Shown here in pieces: positions 43,523 to 53,271 of a stretch of DNA of 64,000 bases; within the stretch, counting starts at the first letter, position 1; each line of letters opens with the position of its first letter. The notes under the pieces were generated by a model. The model saw only the letters and a program-made list of their open reading frames with translations, made no database searches and was not told where the DNA came from. Source of the DNA: Paludibacteraceae bacterium (GTDB taxonomy: Bacteria > Bacteroidota > Bacteroidia > Bacteroidales > Paludibacteraceae); the NCBI GenBank assembly GCA_016938015.1, contig JAFGVL010000105.1:22851-86850 (forward strand). Reading direction: 5' to 3'. Position numbers and translations under genes: made by a program.

Positions 43523-44497
43523 ATGACAAAAAACATTTCTATAGCAATTGCCGTGTTAGTTTTTTCTTTATTGGCTAGTGCCTGCAAACCTATTTACACT
43601 TGTGGTGAAGCAAAACCAACTAAAAAAAGCACTAGCTTTTTTTGGACTAAACGAGTTAAAAAAGTAATCAACGAACGAGATACTTTATGCCAAGATTTGA
43701 AAAACGAACGCATAATAAATACACAACTGGAAAAAGACACATTTGAACTCAACAATACAATTAGAGAACGCAACAACACCATTGTAGAACTAACCGACAA
43801 AAACAACGGGCTTACTTCCGACCTGAACCAACTGCAAAATAAATACGATGATTTAATGAACGAAAATGTTTCGCAAGCAGAGCAATACAGCAGAGCTTTG
43901 AAACAAAAATCGACGGAGTTAAAAAACAGAGAAGACTTATTGGAAGAGCAAAAAGATTTACTTGCCGAACGAGAAAAATCATTGTTTGAATTACAAAAGA
44001 AATTAGCCCGTCAAGACTCCATTACAAAGGCATTGAATGAGGTAATTCGTAAAGCGCTGCTAGGATTTAAATCGGACGAATTATCGGTAGAAATTAAAAA
44101 CGGAAAAGTGTATGTTTCCATGTCCAACAAATTATTATTTAAATCGGGTAGTTTTGATGTAGAAGCAAAAGGGAAAGAAGCCTTAGAAGTATTAGCTGAT
44201 GTATTAAACAAAAACCCTGATATTGATATTTTGGTGGAAGGACATACCGATACTGACCCTATTAGTACGCCAATAATAAAAGACAACTGGGATTTAAGCA
44301 CAGCAAGAGCAACCTCTATCGTTCGCATTTTAACCAACGACTACAAGGTTACACCTAAACGCATTACTGCTGCCGGTCGTGGCGAATTTATGCCAAAAGC
44401 ATCGAACGAAACTGCTGAAGGAAAAGCTAAAAACCGTAGAACAGAAATTATCCTTTCTCCAAAATTGGAAGAGATTATGAAGTTGTTAGGAAATTGA
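43523..44497 (+). CDS. OmpA-family peptidoglycan-binding lipoprotein with coiled coil
   Basis: A 324-residue envelope protein. A signal peptide with lipobox (SLLASAC, Cys21) suggests anchoring to a membrane. Residues of about 50-175 are a long heptad-rich coiled coil (LKNERIINTQLEKDTFELNN and on). The C-terminal OmpA domain (about 195-320) has the peptidoglycan-binding motif VEGHTDTDP and TARATSIVRILTNDYKV with AAGRGEFMP and NRRTEI. It is expected to tether the outer membrane to the wall. The gene stands alone and is followed by a nested palindrome. Confidence 0.92.
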   Translation: MTKNISIAIAVLVFSLLASACKPIYTCGEAKPTKKSTSFFWTKRVKKVINERDTLCQDLKNERIINTQLEKDTFELNNTIRERNNTIVELTDKNNGLTSDLNQLQNKYDDLMNENVSQAEQYSRALKQKSTELKNREDLLEEQKDLLAEREKSLFELQKKLARQDSITKALNEVIRKALLGFKSDELSVEIKNGKVYVSMSNKLLFKSGSFDVEAKGKEALEVLADVLNKNPDIDILVEGHTDTDPISTPIIKDNWDLSTARATSIVRILTNDYKVTPKRITAAGRGEFMPKASNETAEGKAKNRRTEIILSPKLEEIMKLLGN

Positions 44498-44501
44498 TAT
44501 T

Positions 44502-44644
44502 AATCCCGAAGGGATGATATTATTATAGAGATTATAATTGCAAATAACACAAGAACCCCGAAGGGGTGACATAATAGATGTCACCCCTTCGGGGTTCTTA
44601 TTGGTAGTGGTTCTATTTATCTATAATATCATCCCTTCGGGATT
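44502..44644. repeat. nested palindromic element (cruciform-forming)
   Basis: Outer arms 44502-44528 and 44621-44644 (aatcccgaagggatgatatt and complement, with a 3-base bulge) enclose an inner perfect 22-bp stem, 44551-44572 with 44578-44599 (aagaaccccgaaggggtgac plus at), with a 5-base loop. Each arm also contains its own small palindrome (cccgaaggg). No gene lies inside. It resembles a non-autonomous palindromic repeat of the REP/MITE kind more than a plain terminator. Confidence 0.85.
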
Positions 44645-44649
44645 TGTTG

Positions 44650-44682
44650 AAACAAAAGAGCCCAAAGTTAATTTGGGCTCTT
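44650..44682 (-). terminator. terminator of the glycogen phosphorylase transcript
   Basis: An 11-bp stem (44656-44666 with 44672-44682, aagagcccaaa arm) has a 5-base loop and is followed on the minus strand by a T-rich tract, 46 bp beyond the stop of the phosphorylase gene. Confidence 0.75.
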
Positions 44683-44727
44683 AATCACTAATATTTCCTT
44701 TAATCTTAAAATCTTTTTATCCTAGTA

Positions 44728-47292
44728 CTATATCCATCTTACATAGCAGAAATTTTGACGATATGGTAAATCAGCATGTTTTGGGAACATACGAACACCA
44801 AATTTATAAGCTCCGCCTGTATTTAAACGATAATCAACTTTAAAGAACAAGTTCGATCCGTTTACCTTTTCCAATTCAAATTCTTCTACTTCGTAAATAC
44901 GCGTACTATTTTTGGCATCTTGATAAGTTACCACCAGTTCTAAACCGATACCCGTTTCTGAAGCATCTTTTGTATCTATTTCGGCAGTGATTTTATAATC
45001 TACGCCCACTTGTGGGTCGCTAATCATTTTATCAGGAATAGAAAGTGTTTTTACTTCAATCGAATCCCACAAATCGCTCACTTTTTGTTTCCAAGCAGCT
45101 ATTTCTTTTGCTTTTGCAAAATCATTTGTTTTTAATGTTTCAACACGAGCCGCAAGTTTGGTATAAAATTTTTCGATATAATCGTCCAACATACGCTTCA
45201 TAGTAAAACGAGGCGTAATTTTAGCAATCGAATTTTTAATGGTTTGTATCCACTCCGGAGAATAGCCTTTACTGTTTTTAGCAAAGTAAAGCGGAAGAAT
45301 TTCGTTTTCTAAAAGAGAATAAATGGTAGAAGCATCTAACTGATCTTGATGAGCTTGATTTTCGAAGGTGCGTTTTTCTGTTAAAGCCCAGCCGGCTCCT
45401 TTCACATAACCTTCGAGCCACCAACCGTCTAACACCGAAAAATTTAGCACGCCATTCATTTGAGCTTTTTCACCCGATGTTCCGGATGCTTCTAAAGGAC
45501 GAGTTGGTGTATTTAACCAAATATCAACTCCAGAAACTAAGCGTTTTGCTAAACGCATATCATAATTTTCGAGGAAAATAATTTTCCCTAAAAACTGCGG
45601 CATACGTGACACCTCAACAATACGTTTAATAAGCCCTTGTCCGGCGCCATCAGCTGGATGTGCTTTTCCTGTATATAAAAACTGAACCGGATACTTGGGG
45701 TTATTTACAATTTTATCCAATCGGTTTAAATCGGTAAACAACAAGTGGGCACGTTTATACGTAGCAAAACGGCGACCAAAACCAATTATCAAAGCATCAG
45801 GGTTGATAGACTCCAACACCGAAACAATACGTGATGGATCTCCTTGGTTTTTCATCCATTGTTGTTGAAATTGGGATTTAATATAATCAATCAATTTCTT
45901 TTTTAATTCTACTCTGGTACGCCAAATATCGTCGTCGTCTACTTGGTAAATTTTTTCCCAGTAAGATAAATTTGATTGATCATAAATATATTCTTCACCA
46001 AAGGCTTTGTTATATAATCGTTTCCACGAACTTGAGGTCCATGTAGGCAAATGCACCCCATTAGTTACAAAGTTTACATGCGACTCTTCGGGAAAATAAC
46101 CTTTCCAAATGGGTTGAAACATTTCTTGCGACACTTTTCCGTGCAACCAACTTACGCCGTTTACCTCTTGACAAGTATTACAAGCAAAGGTACTCATGCT
46201 GAATTTTTCACCTTTATTATCAGGATTTTCTCTTCCTAAACCTATAAAATTATCCCATGTAATGCCTAATTTATCAGGATAAGCATACATGTATTTTTGA
46301 AATAATCCTTCATCAAAACTATCATGACCGGCAGGCACGGGAGTATGCACCGTATATAGCGACGAACCTTTAACCACTTCTAAGGCTTGTGGGAAAGTAA
46401 GCCCTTTTTCCTGTACATAATCAGCCAAGCGTTGTGCATTAATTAAAGCAGCATGCCCTTCGTTGCAATGGTAAACTTGTTTTTCGATACCCAGGTGTTT
46501 CAAGGTAATCATACCTCCTATTCCCAATAAGTATTCTTGTTTCAATCGGTTTTCCCAATCTCCACCATACAATTGATAGGTAATTGAACGATCGTATTCG
46601 CTATTAAGCGGATTATCAGTATCTAACAAATAGAGTGAAATACGACCAACAGCCACACGCCATAAATTAGCATACACAATTCTGTCGGGGAAAGGTACTT
46701 CTATAACAACTTGTATTCCGTTATTATCTTTAACTTGATGAATAGGCAGTTGATTAAAATTATGAGGATCGTAAATGGCTAACTGATCACCATCCATAGA
46801 GAGCGTTTGGGTAAAATACCCGTATCGGTATAAAAAGCCTACAGCCACCATGTCGATATTGCTATCGCTGGCTTCTTTTAAATAATCGCCGGCTAAAACG
46901 CCCAAGCCTCCGGAATAAATCTTAAGAATTTGTGTTAAGCCGTATTCCATACTAAAATAAGCTACGGTAGGCTTTTTAGGGTCGGGTGAAACATCAATAT
47001 ATTTTCTAAAATCGGCATACACCTGATCTATTTTTTTCATGAAGGATTCGTCTTTAACAATCTCCTCCATTTTTTCATAGTTAAGTTTTTCTAAAAACAG
47101 TACGGGATTAAAATTGCATTCTTCCCAAATAGTTTTATCTATATCGTTGAATAAATCTTGAGCATCATCAGTCCATACCCACCAAAGATTACGGGATATT
47201 TCTTGCAATTTTTCTAAACCCTCCGGCACACGTGACGTAACGGTTATTTCTTTCCAATTAGGTTGATTCGCTTTGCTAAATTCTACTTTCAT
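44728..47292 (-). CDS. glgP: alpha-glucan (glycogen/starch) phosphorylase
   Basis: An 854-residue PLP-dependent enzyme that releases glucose-1-phosphate from alpha-1,4-glucans. The PLP-binding Lys609 sits in [14 protein letters not shown], and [14 protein letters not shown] and [18 protein letters not shown] are family motifs. The N-terminal layout ([20 protein letters not shown]) is that of the short bacterial/archaeal alpha-glucan phosphorylase group. A C-terminal extension of about 110 residues after the core (from about 740, beta-sandwich-like and ending [10 protein letters not shown]) may be a regulatory or glucan-binding module. It is transcribed 37 bp after the GT3 glycogen synthase gene, so synthesis and breakdown enzymes are co-expressed. 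Confidence 0.94.
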   Translation of the reverse strand: MKVEFSKANQPNWKEITVTSRVPEGLEKLQEISRNLWWVWTDDAQDLFNDIDKTIWEECNFNPVLFLEKLNYEKMEEIVKDESFMKKIDQVYADFRKYIDVSPDPKKPTVAYFSMEYGLTQILKIYSGGLGVLAGDYLKEASDSNIDMVAVGFLYRYGYFTQTLSMDGDQLAIYDPHNFNQLPIHQVKDNNGIQVVIEVPFPDRIVYANLWRVAVGRISLYLLDTDNPLNSEYDRSITYQLYGGDWENRLKQEYLLGIGGMITLKHLGIEKQVYHCNEGHAALINAQRLADYVQEKGLTFPQALEVVKGSSLYTVHTPVPAGHDSFDEGLFQKYMYAYPDKLGITWDNFIGLGRENPDNKGEKFSMSTFACNTCQEVNGVSWLHGKVSQEMFQPIWKGYFPEESHVNFVTNGVHLPTWTSSSWKRLYNKAFGEEYIYDQSNLSYWEKIYQVDDDDIWRTRVELKKKLIDYIKSQFQQQWMKNQGDPSRIVSVLESINPDALIIGFGRRFATYKRAHLLFTDLNRLDKIVNNPKYPVQFLYTGKAHPADGAGQGLIKRIVEVSRMPQFLGKIIFLENYDMRLAKRLVSGVDIWLNTPTRPLEASGTSGEKAQMNGVLNFSVLDGWWLEGYVKGAGWALTEKRTFENQAHQDQLDASTIYSLLENEILPLYFAKNSKGYSPEWIQTIKNSIAKITPRFTMKRMLDDYIEKFYTKLAARVETLKTNDFAKAKEIAAWKQKVSDLWDSIEVKTLSIPDKMISDPQVGVDYKITAEIDTKDASETGIGLELVVTYQDAKNSTRIYEVEEFELEKVNGSNLFFKVDYRLNTGGAYKFGVRMFPKHADLPYRQNFCYVRWI

Positions 47293-47329
47293 TGTATCTT
47301 TTTTATTTAATTATATCGGTTGGTACTCG

Positions 47330-48982
47330 TTATTTTTTTTTTGACAGCGCAAAGGTATAAGTTTCTTTGTAATAAACAATAAAATGCTCCCACAAGGCTT
47401 GCTGTGATAGATTAAACGCTTCTTTACGAATCATTTTTATTTGACTATCTGTTTTTATAGAAAATTCTACTAATAATTGAGCTATTGAATCGACCATTTC
47501 GTGGTAGTTATCATCGGTTCTTTTTACCACTACAGCACCATTAACAAGATAGGTTTCTTTACTTTTAATTGTTTTATTAACCCATTGTCCAAAACCTGAT
47601 AAGTTAGTAGTTATGGTTGGAATAGAAAACGCAACACTTTCTAATGGGGTATATCCCCATGGTTCATAATACGAAGGAAATACCGTTATATCAAACCCAA
47701 TTAAAAGTTCGTAGTACGACTTATTAAAAATACCATCAGTACCGTTCAAATAACTGGGTACAAAAATCACTTTTACTTTGTCTTCTTTTCTATTGTGAAG
47801 ATGAAATCGATGTAATGCCGAAATGACTAGGTCATTCCATGGGTCAACCAACTCATGAGTAATGTAGTTTTTATGTAATAAATCGTTATTGGTAGTGTTA
47901 AGTTTCTTTTGCAAGTCTTTACGAGGCCCTTTAATAAAGGCCGGAACCATAATAAACGCCACAACTTCTTTTGATAATAAACTCATTGACGATAAGCGTT
48001 TCAGCGATTCAACAAAGGCATCAAGCCCCTTGTTTCTAAATTCATAACGCCCACAAGTACCTACATACATTACATCATCACTAATTTCATAACCCAATAA
48101 AGCTTCAGAAACAGTTTTTAGGCAGTTACGAGCTTCATCTCTTTTTTTATTAAAAGCTTTCTCGTTTGGTACAAAATCGTTTTCAAAACCGTTTGGAGTT
48201 ACTACATCAGGGCCTTTTTCCAATAATTGTTTGCATTCTAATGCGGTAACATCGCTTACGGTAGTAAAACAATCGGCTTGATGCGCCGCTGCTTTTTCGG
48301 CAGAATGTTTGGCAACCATATTCAGTTCACGCGCCATTTGATCGCCATGATAAGCAGATAAATAAGCATACAAAGGCTTTTCATTTCCGCAAATAGAGCG
48401 TCCTATAGATGTTGCGTGGGTAGTAAAAACAGTAGCAACATTCGGAAGGTTTTTCTTCACATAAAACAGCCCAAAAGCATTCATCCACTCGTTAAAATGA
48501 GCGATTACTTTTGTGTTTTTATCTAAATGGTTGAAATTATAAAAACTTTGGATAACCATACCCGACAGCGTTCCAAAAACAGCGGCTTCATCGTAATCGC
48601 CATAAGCTGCAAGCGAATCAACACCAAAATCGCACCATGCTTTAGCATAAATATCGTGACAAAACTCTTGATTTAAGTAAGGATAAAAATCTATTAACAC
48701 AGCTATTGGTTCGCCGGGTACATTCCATCGCCCTATACGTATGGATATATCATACAACTCCTTTGTATAATCTTTCCACGGTTTTAGAAGCGAAAAATCT
48801 TCGGTAAAAAACGGACAAGGTTCCTGTAGCCAAAAATCGGGTCCAATAAATATAATTTTATCAGGATGCTCTTCTTGTAATGTTTTTGCTCTGGTAGATA
48901 ATACGGTATAAATGCCTCCAACTTGATTGCAAACTTCCCAACTTGTTTCAAAAATATATTCAGGTTTTATTTCTTTTGTCAT
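47330..48982 (-). CDS. GT3-type glycogen synthase
   Basis: A 550-residue glycosyltransferase. The start ETSWEVCNQVGGIYTVLSTRA near 13-33 and the later FPSYYEPWGYTPLESVAFSIPTITTNLSGFG identify it as the eukaryote-like GT3 glycogen synthase found in many Bacteroidota, as opposed to the GT5 GlgA type. It would extend alpha-1,4-glucan from a nucleotide-glucose donor. The regulatory N- and C-terminal tails of animal enzymes are absent. The order folK, glycogen synthase, glgP with gaps of 22 and 37 bp implies one transcript. Confidence 0.92.
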   Translation of the reverse strand: MTKEIKPEYIFETSWEVCNQVGGIYTVLSTRAKTLQEEHPDKIIFIGPDFWLQEPCPFFTEDFSLLKPWKDYTKELYDISIRIGRWNVPGEPIAVLIDFYPYLNQEFCHDIYAKAWCDFGVDSLAAYGDYDEAAVFGTLSGMVIQSFYNFNHLDKNTKVIAHFNEWMNAFGLFYVKKNLPNVATVFTTHATSIGRSICGNEKPLYAYLSAYHGDQMARELNMVAKHSAEKAAAHQADCFTTVSDVTALECKQLLEKGPDVVTPNGFENDFVPNEKAFNKKRDEARNCLKTVSEALLGYEISDDVMYVGTCGRYEFRNKGLDAFVESLKRLSSMSLLSKEVVAFIMVPAFIKGPRKDLQKKLNTTNNDLLHKNYITHELVDPWNDLVISALHRFHLHNRKEDKVKVIFVPSYLNGTDGIFNKSYYELLIGFDITVFPSYYEPWGYTPLESVAFSIPTITTNLSGFGQWVNKTIKSKETYLVNGAVVVKRTDDNYHEMVDSIAQLLVEFSIKTDSQIKMIRKEAFNLSQQALWEHFIVYYKETYTFALSKKK

Positions 48983-49004
48983 AGAGTATAAATCAACTTT
49001 CTAT

Positions 49005-49496
49005 TTAATGTATTTTGGTAACCTCCATTGTATCGGAGCAAGTATATAATAATTCTTTTATTTTTTTCTTTAAAACCGGGTGTTCCCAATCGGGAGCAAT
49101 TTCATTAAGAGGAACTAAAACAAATTTTCGTTCTTCTATTTTTGGATGCGGAATAACTAAGTTGTGCGAAGCAACCTGCATCGAATCATAAAACAAAATA
49201 TCTAGGTCTAATGTTCTGTTCTGATATTCTTTTCTAACAGTTTTTTTTTCTCTACCGGCTTTTTTTTCAATTAATTCACAGGTTCGAAGCAAATCTTCCG
49301 GAGAAAGCTCTGTAAGAACAGAAACTACCATATTATAAAAGTCTGTTTCTGAAAAAAAGCCCCAAGCTGCTGTTTGATACACCGACGATTGAGTTTGTAT
49401 CGCACCAATATCACGTTTAATATTTTCTAAACCGCCTAATAAATAAGCTAAACGGTTGCCTTTGTTACTGCCCAACCCTAAAAATACCAACGCCAT
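49005..49496 (-). CDS. folK: 2-amino-4-hydroxy-6-hydroxymethyldihydropteridine diphosphokinase
   Basis: A 163-residue folate-synthesis enzyme that transfers pyrophosphate from ATP to 6-hydroxymethyl-7,8-dihydropterin. The glycine-rich start LGLGSNKGNR and the signature RTLDLDILFYD with IPHPKIEERKFVLVPL are intact and length is normal. It is monofunctional, with no FolB or FolP fused. It sits 9 bp after purE and 22 bp before the glycogen synthase gene, so two biosynthetic pathways share a likely transcript. Confidence 0.95.
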   Translation of the reverse strand: MALVFLGLGSNKGNRLAYLLGGLENIKRDIGAIQTQSSVYQTAAWGFFSETDFYNMVVSVLTELSPEDLLRTCELIEKKAGREKKTVRKEYQNRTLDLDILFYDSMQVASHNLVIPHPKIEERKFVLVPLNEIAPDWEHPVLKKKIKELLYTCSDTMEVTKIH

Positions 49497-49505
49497 AGGT
49501 TTTTC

Positions 49506-50012
49506 CTAATTTGTTTTGTACTTGTACCTTGTGTTTTTCAGCTCATCGTTAGCTTGTACAATTTTTAGTTTTAACGATTCTTTGTAATCTACCAGCTTTT
49601 GTTGTAGTTCCTTATCATCTATGGCAAGTATTTGCACAGCCAAAATGGCTGCATTCATCGAAGCATTAATTCCTACCGTAGCTACAGGTATTCCGGGAGG
49701 CATTTGCACAATAGCTAATAAAGCATCCATCCCATCTAATGAAGCATTGATAGGAACACCAATTACAGGAATTGTGGTCATAGATGCAATAACACCGGGC
49801 AAATGGGCTGCCATTCCTGCTGCCGCAATAATTACTTTTATGCCCCGAGCTTGCGCTTTTGTAGCAAACGCTTCTACTTCTTTAGGTGTTCGATGTGCCG
49901 AAAGTGCATTAATTTCGAAAGGAATATGAAATTCATCGAATAACTTAGCTGCTTTTTCCATTACCGGCAAATCGGACGTACTTCCCATAATGATACTAAC
50001 AAGTGGTTTCAT
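49506..50012 (-). CDS. purE: 5-(carboxyamino)imidazole ribonucleotide mutase
   Basis: A 168-residue purine-synthesis enzyme that converts N5-CAIR to CAIR. The motifs MGSTSDLPVMEKA (9-21), ALSAHRTPKEVEAF near 37 and AAGMAAHLPGVIA near 65 are conserved, together with the GINASMNAAILA segment. It is class I (bacterial) by its sequence. It lies 5 bp after the EEP-family hydrolase gene and 9 bp ahead of folK. Confidence 0.96.
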   Translation of the reverse strand: MKPLVSIIMGSTSDLPVMEKAAKLFDEFHIPFEINALSAHRTPKEVEAFATKAQARGIKVIIAAAGMAAHLPGVIASMTTIPVIGVPINASLDGMDALLAIVQMPPGIPVATVGINASMNAAILAVQILAIDDKELQQKLVDYKESLKLKIVQANDELKNTRYKYKTN

Positions 50013-50017
50013 AGCTA

Positions 50018-51145
50018 TTATTTTATTTGTTTATTTGTAACGCCTAAATCGATAACACAAGATATAGGATAATGATCGGAAAATTCTACCCGTTCAATTT
50101 CAAACTTTCCGGAGGCTATATTTGGACTATGAAAAATATAATCGATTCTAAATAAAAAAGGAAACTCGGTATAAGTAATACCCATACCGGAAGAAGTAGA
50201 AGAAAATGCATCGACTAAATCTCCTTTAATTTTTCGATACGTGTACGAAACCGGAGAATCATTAAAGTCGCCACACAGTACAACCGTAGAATCACCCTCT
50301 TGGATGGATGCCGAAATAGCATCGGCTTGTTTGGCTCTTAATTTTGCGGCATTTCCAAATTTTCTGAACAGCAAACCGGTAGTTTGTGCAATTTTTTCTT
50401 GACTGGTACTGTCTACCAATTCAAACATCATTTTTTTATCATCCAGCGTTAGCTGATTAGATTCCAAATGGCAATTGTACAACTGCACTACTTTATCTCT
50501 AATTTGAATTTCGGAACAAATGGTAAAATTAAATTTCGATTCGTAATCAACTGTTTTCCTTTTAATTATAGGGTATTTAGAAAACGTAGCAACCCCATAG
50601 GTACTTGTTTCGTCGGAGTTGATATAATATTCGATATGACGGTATTTGTATTTTTTAGCCATTACGGTTAAAATATCGGCAGCATTTAAGTAACCTTTTT
50701 TATTAAAATACCCAAATTCTTGTAAGCAAACAATATCGGCATCCTTCTCTAATAAGTAATTTACAGTTTTATTGTAGTTATCCAGGCCCTTATTTTTTTT
50801 ATAAAAATCAAATAACTTTACATTGTAGGATAAAAGAGTAAACTGAGTAGAGTCGTTTTGTACAAACTGGCTGTTTTTTGAATTATGAATGGGAAAAATG
50901 TTTTTAAAACTACTGAACGTAATTATAAGCGCAAGAAGAGAAAACACAAAATACCATCTAAGCTTAACTATCCAAAAAGCTACAAAGAGCACATTGATTA
51001 TAATGAGCGGAATAAATGATAAGCCTAAAAAAGAGAAGAAAACAAATCGTTCCGGATTAACTTGCGTAGATAAACCTGAGAGCAAAAGTAAGCCTATAAA
51101 AAGACCATTTACAACTAGATTAAGTATGGTTAAAAATTTTCCCAC
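50018..51145 (-). CDS. membrane-anchored endonuclease/exonuclease/phosphatase-family protein
   Basis: A 375-residue protein. Three N-terminal membrane helices (about 8-90) precede a catalytic EEP domain (about 100-365) with family motifs: LLSYNVKLFD, DIVCLQEFGYF, LYNCHLES, VVLCGDFNDSPVS and the terminal FSDHYPISCVI with the catalytic His. The superfamily includes nucleases, phospholipases and inositol phosphatases, and the substrate is not evident. The active domain probably faces the periplasm, but topology is uncertain. It follows tandem rhomboid genes by 2 bp, a linkage I recall from other Bacteroidota. Confidence 0.88.
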   Translation of the reverse strand: MGKFLTILNLVVNGLFIGLLLLSGLSTQVNPERFVFFSFLGLSFIPLIIINVLFVAFWIVKLRWYFVFSLLALIITFSSFKNIFPIHNSKNSQFVQNDSTQFTLLSYNVKLFDFYKKNKGLDNYNKTVNYLLEKDADIVCLQEFGYFNKKGYLNAADILTVMAKKYKYRHIEYYINSDETSTYGVATFSKYPIIKRKTVDYESKFNFTICSEIQIRDKVVQLYNCHLESNQLTLDDKKMMFELVDSTSQEKIAQTTGLLFRKFGNAAKLRAKQADAISASIQEGDSTVVLCGDFNDSPVSYTYRKIKGDLVDAFSSTSSGMGITYTEFPFLFRIDYIFHSPNIASGKFEIERVEFSDHYPISCVIDLGVTNKQIK

Positions 51146-51147
51146 AT

Positions 51148-52029
51148 TTATTTTTTTTCACGTTGTTCAAAAAGTTGCTTTTTCTCATCAGCCGATAAAC
51201 TATCGTAACCCGATTGTTTTATTTTCTCTAAAATAGTATTTATCATATCCATATCGGCTTTCTTCCTGTAATTCCAGTCTTCATCGCTTACCGAACTGTT
51301 TTTATACCTTACTTTAAGTGTTTTTTTTCGAGCAAACAAATCTACAAAAAAATCAATGACCTTATTTATACCACTTGTTAAATCTTTCCCTTTTTTTATA
51401 AACACAGCAAATAAATAACCTGCAAAAATTCCACCTATGTGTGCTATATTCCCTCCGGCATTGTTTCCTAATACACTAAAAACACTTATTAGAAATATAA
51501 CTGCAGCAATATATTTTAGTTTAACTCTACCTATTAAGAACAGCTGTATTTCTACATTTGGATTACTTACCGTTACAGCCATCATAACAGCCAAAACACT
51601 TGCCGAAGCTCCTAACAATAAACTATTTGAAGCAAACTGTTGAAAATACGGAAACCCATTATATGCAGCCACATAGCTTAAAGCACCAAAAACTCCACCT
51701 AATACATACACCCCAACCAATTGCTTCTGATTAAAATACATTAAAAACAAACGCCCAAACCAATATAAGTTTAATACATTAAAAAGAACATGTATAAACC
51801 CTTCGTGAAGAAACATGTATGTTATAATAGTCCACGGACGATAAAGCAACAACAGGGGATTAGAAGGCACAGCTATGTATTGCAACAAGAAACTATCATC
51901 GACCAAAAGTAACTTGGTAATAATATGTAACAAGTTAATAAGAAGAAAAACAGCTAAATTAAGGTAGATTAATTTGGTAAGGGTATCTCCTTTTTTAAAA
52001 GAAGTATACAATTCATCTTTAATACTCAT
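51148..52029 (-). CDS. rhomboid-family intramembrane serine protease with C-terminal extension
   Basis: A 293-residue polytopic membrane protease with about six helices. The catalytic dyad is Ser142 in LLGASASVLA and His197 in NIAHIGGIFAGY. A hydrophilic tail of about 80 residues (EDWNYRKKADMDMIN to FEQREKK) matches the short C-terminal extension often seen on Bacteroidota rhomboids. By family it cleaves transmembrane substrates near the bilayer, and the substrate is unknown. It is 6 bp downstream of a second, shorter rhomboid gene, and the two may act in concert. Confidence 0.93.
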   Translation of the reverse strand: MSIKDELYTSFKKGDTLTKLIYLNLAVFLLINLLHIITKLLLVDDSFLLQYIAVPSNPLLLLYRPWTIITYMFLHEGFIHVLFNVLNLYWFGRLFLMYFNQKQLVGVYVLGGVFGALSYVAAYNGFPYFQQFASNSLLLGASASVLAVMMAVTVSNPNVEIQLFLIGRVKLKYIAAVIFLISVFSVLGNNAGGNIAHIGGIFAGYLFAVFIKKGKDLTSGINKVIDFFVDLFARKKTLKVRYKNSSVSDEDWNYRKKADMDMINTILEKIKQSGYDSLSADEKKQLFEQREKK

Positions 52030-52035
52030 AGTTTA

Positions 52036-52671
52036 TTATACGCGATTAAAACGGTCTAATGGATGATTACGCCAATAAAGCAAGATAAGCAAACCTGCAA
52101 GCAAACCGCCTAAATGAGCGTAATGAGCAATATTGTCAAATCTAAAATTGGCAACACCAAAAAAGAGCTCCACTACCACTAGTATAGGAATCATGATTTT
52201 AGCCTTTATAGGAACAGGGAGAAACATAAAATACAAGGGTTCGTTAGGAAAGAAAAAAACGAAAGCTCCCAACAAACCAAAAACAGCACCCGAAGCTCCT
52301 ACTGTAACAGCTATTTGAGGAGGCTCTATAGTCCACGACAATTGTTGTACAAAAGCCGCAGCAATACCACACACCATGTAAAAAATAATAAATCGCTTTG
52401 AACCAAGCACACCTTCTATAACTTTACCAAACATAAATAAACCAAACATATTAAAAAACAAATGCCAAAAATCGCCGTGCATAAATAAGTAGGTAATAAT
52501 TTGCACCGGTTTAAAAAGCTCCGATTGCCAATTAAACATACCCAAATAACCATACAAATCAATTTTTTGTTGTAAGGTAAATGTAGCAAACCACAAAAGA
52601 ATATTAATAAGGAGCAGATTTTTTGTAACAGGAGGCAAATTACCTATAAAAGAAGTTCTATTTTGAAACAT
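52036..52671 (-). CDS. rhomboid-family intramembrane serine protease
   Basis: A 211-residue membrane protease with six helices. Catalytic Ser127 lies in VGASGAVFGLLG and His186 in YAHLGGLLAG. The family's WR-like loop and GGxxAG helix features are present. It is the first gene of the long minus-strand run leading to glgP and is divergent from HU. Possible minus-strand box TACTTTTG (52693-52700) lies 22 bp upstream. Confidence 0.93.
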   Translation of the reverse strand: MFQNRTSFIGNLPPVTKNLLLINILLWFATFTLQQKIDLYGYLGMFNWQSELFKPVQIITYLFMHGDFWHLFFNMFGLFMFGKVIEGVLGSKRFIIFYMVCGIAAAFVQQLSWTIEPPQIAVTVGASGAVFGLLGAFVFFFPNEPLYFMFLPVPIKAKIMIPILVVVELFFGVANFRFDNIAHYAHLGGLLAGLLILLYWRNHPLDRFNRV

Positions 52672-52781
52672 ATATAAAGTGGTTTTACCCTACAAAAGTA
52701 TTCAAAATATACAAAAGAGACATATTATATACATTTTTTATAGGTTTTTTTTAAAAAAGATTAAAAAAAAGTCCATATTTA

Positions 52782-52812
52782 TTTGGAAAGTATTTACAAT
52801 ACCTTATTTTTG
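52782..52812 (+). promoter_or_regulatory. promoter of the second HU gene
   Basis: TTTG (52782-52785), a 19-bp spacer and TATTTTTG (52805-52812) match the Bacteroidota promoter pattern. The HU start codon is 64 bp downstream. Confidence 0.75.
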
Positions 52813-52876
52813 CATAAAGAATTTAATAAAAATAAAGATTTTTTCTTGTTGTTAAACTAAAATAAAAAAAGCTATT

Positions 52877-53152
52877 ATGAACAAGGCAGATTTAATTAAC
52901 GCGATGGCTGAAAAAGCCGGCCTTAGCAAGGCAGATTCTAAAAAAGCATTAGATGGTTTCATTAGTGCAGTAACTAAAGCTTTATCTAAAGGTGATAAAG
53001 TTAGTTTAGTTGGTTTTGGTTCTTTCTCTGTTGCAAAAAGAGCAGCTCGTACAGGTATCAATCCTGCTACTAAAAAAGCTATCAAAATTCCTGCTAAAAA
53101 AGTGGCTAAATTTAAAGCTGGTGCTGAACTAGCCGGAGCAGTAGCAAAATAA
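52877..53152 (+). CDS. HU-family DNA-binding protein
   Basis: A 91-residue nucleoid protein. The HU fold is full length: MNKADLINAMAEKAGLSKADSKKALDGF forms the dimer helices, and GFGSFSVAKRAARTGINPATK with IKIPAKKVAKFKAG forms the DNA-binding arm. Its own promoter and a strong terminator show that it is transcribed alone. It is paralogous to the HU gene at 17494. The more canonical arm and the exact promoter suggest this is the major HU. Confidence 0.96.
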   Translation: MNKADLINAMAEKAGLSKADSKKALDGFISAVTKALSKGDKVSLVGFGSFSVAKRAARTGINPATKKAIKIPAKKVAKFKAGAELAGAVAK

Positions 53153-53172
53153 AAAATTCTACAAAAAAAGGT

Positions 53173-53204
53173 AAAAAAAGGACAACTTCGGTTGTCCTTT
53201 TTTT
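53173..53204 (+). terminator. terminator of the second HU gene
   Basis: A 14-bp perfect stem (53173-53186 with 53191-53204) is capped by a UUCG tetraloop closed by C-G and ends in a run of T. It lies 20 bp beyond the stop codon. Confidence 0.9.
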
Positions 53205-53226
53205 GTTATGACTCATCCTAAAACAA

Positions 53227-53262
53227 AATAACCACTTACAGAAAAATCTATAAGTGGTTATT
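53227..53262 (-). terminator. terminator downstream of tRNA-Arg
   Basis: A 12-bp perfect stem (53227-53238 with 53251-53262, aataaccactta arm) begins 10 bases after the tRNA 3' end on the minus strand and is followed by TTTTG. It faces the HU terminator. Confidence 0.7.
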
Positions 53263-53271
53263 AATTAAACG

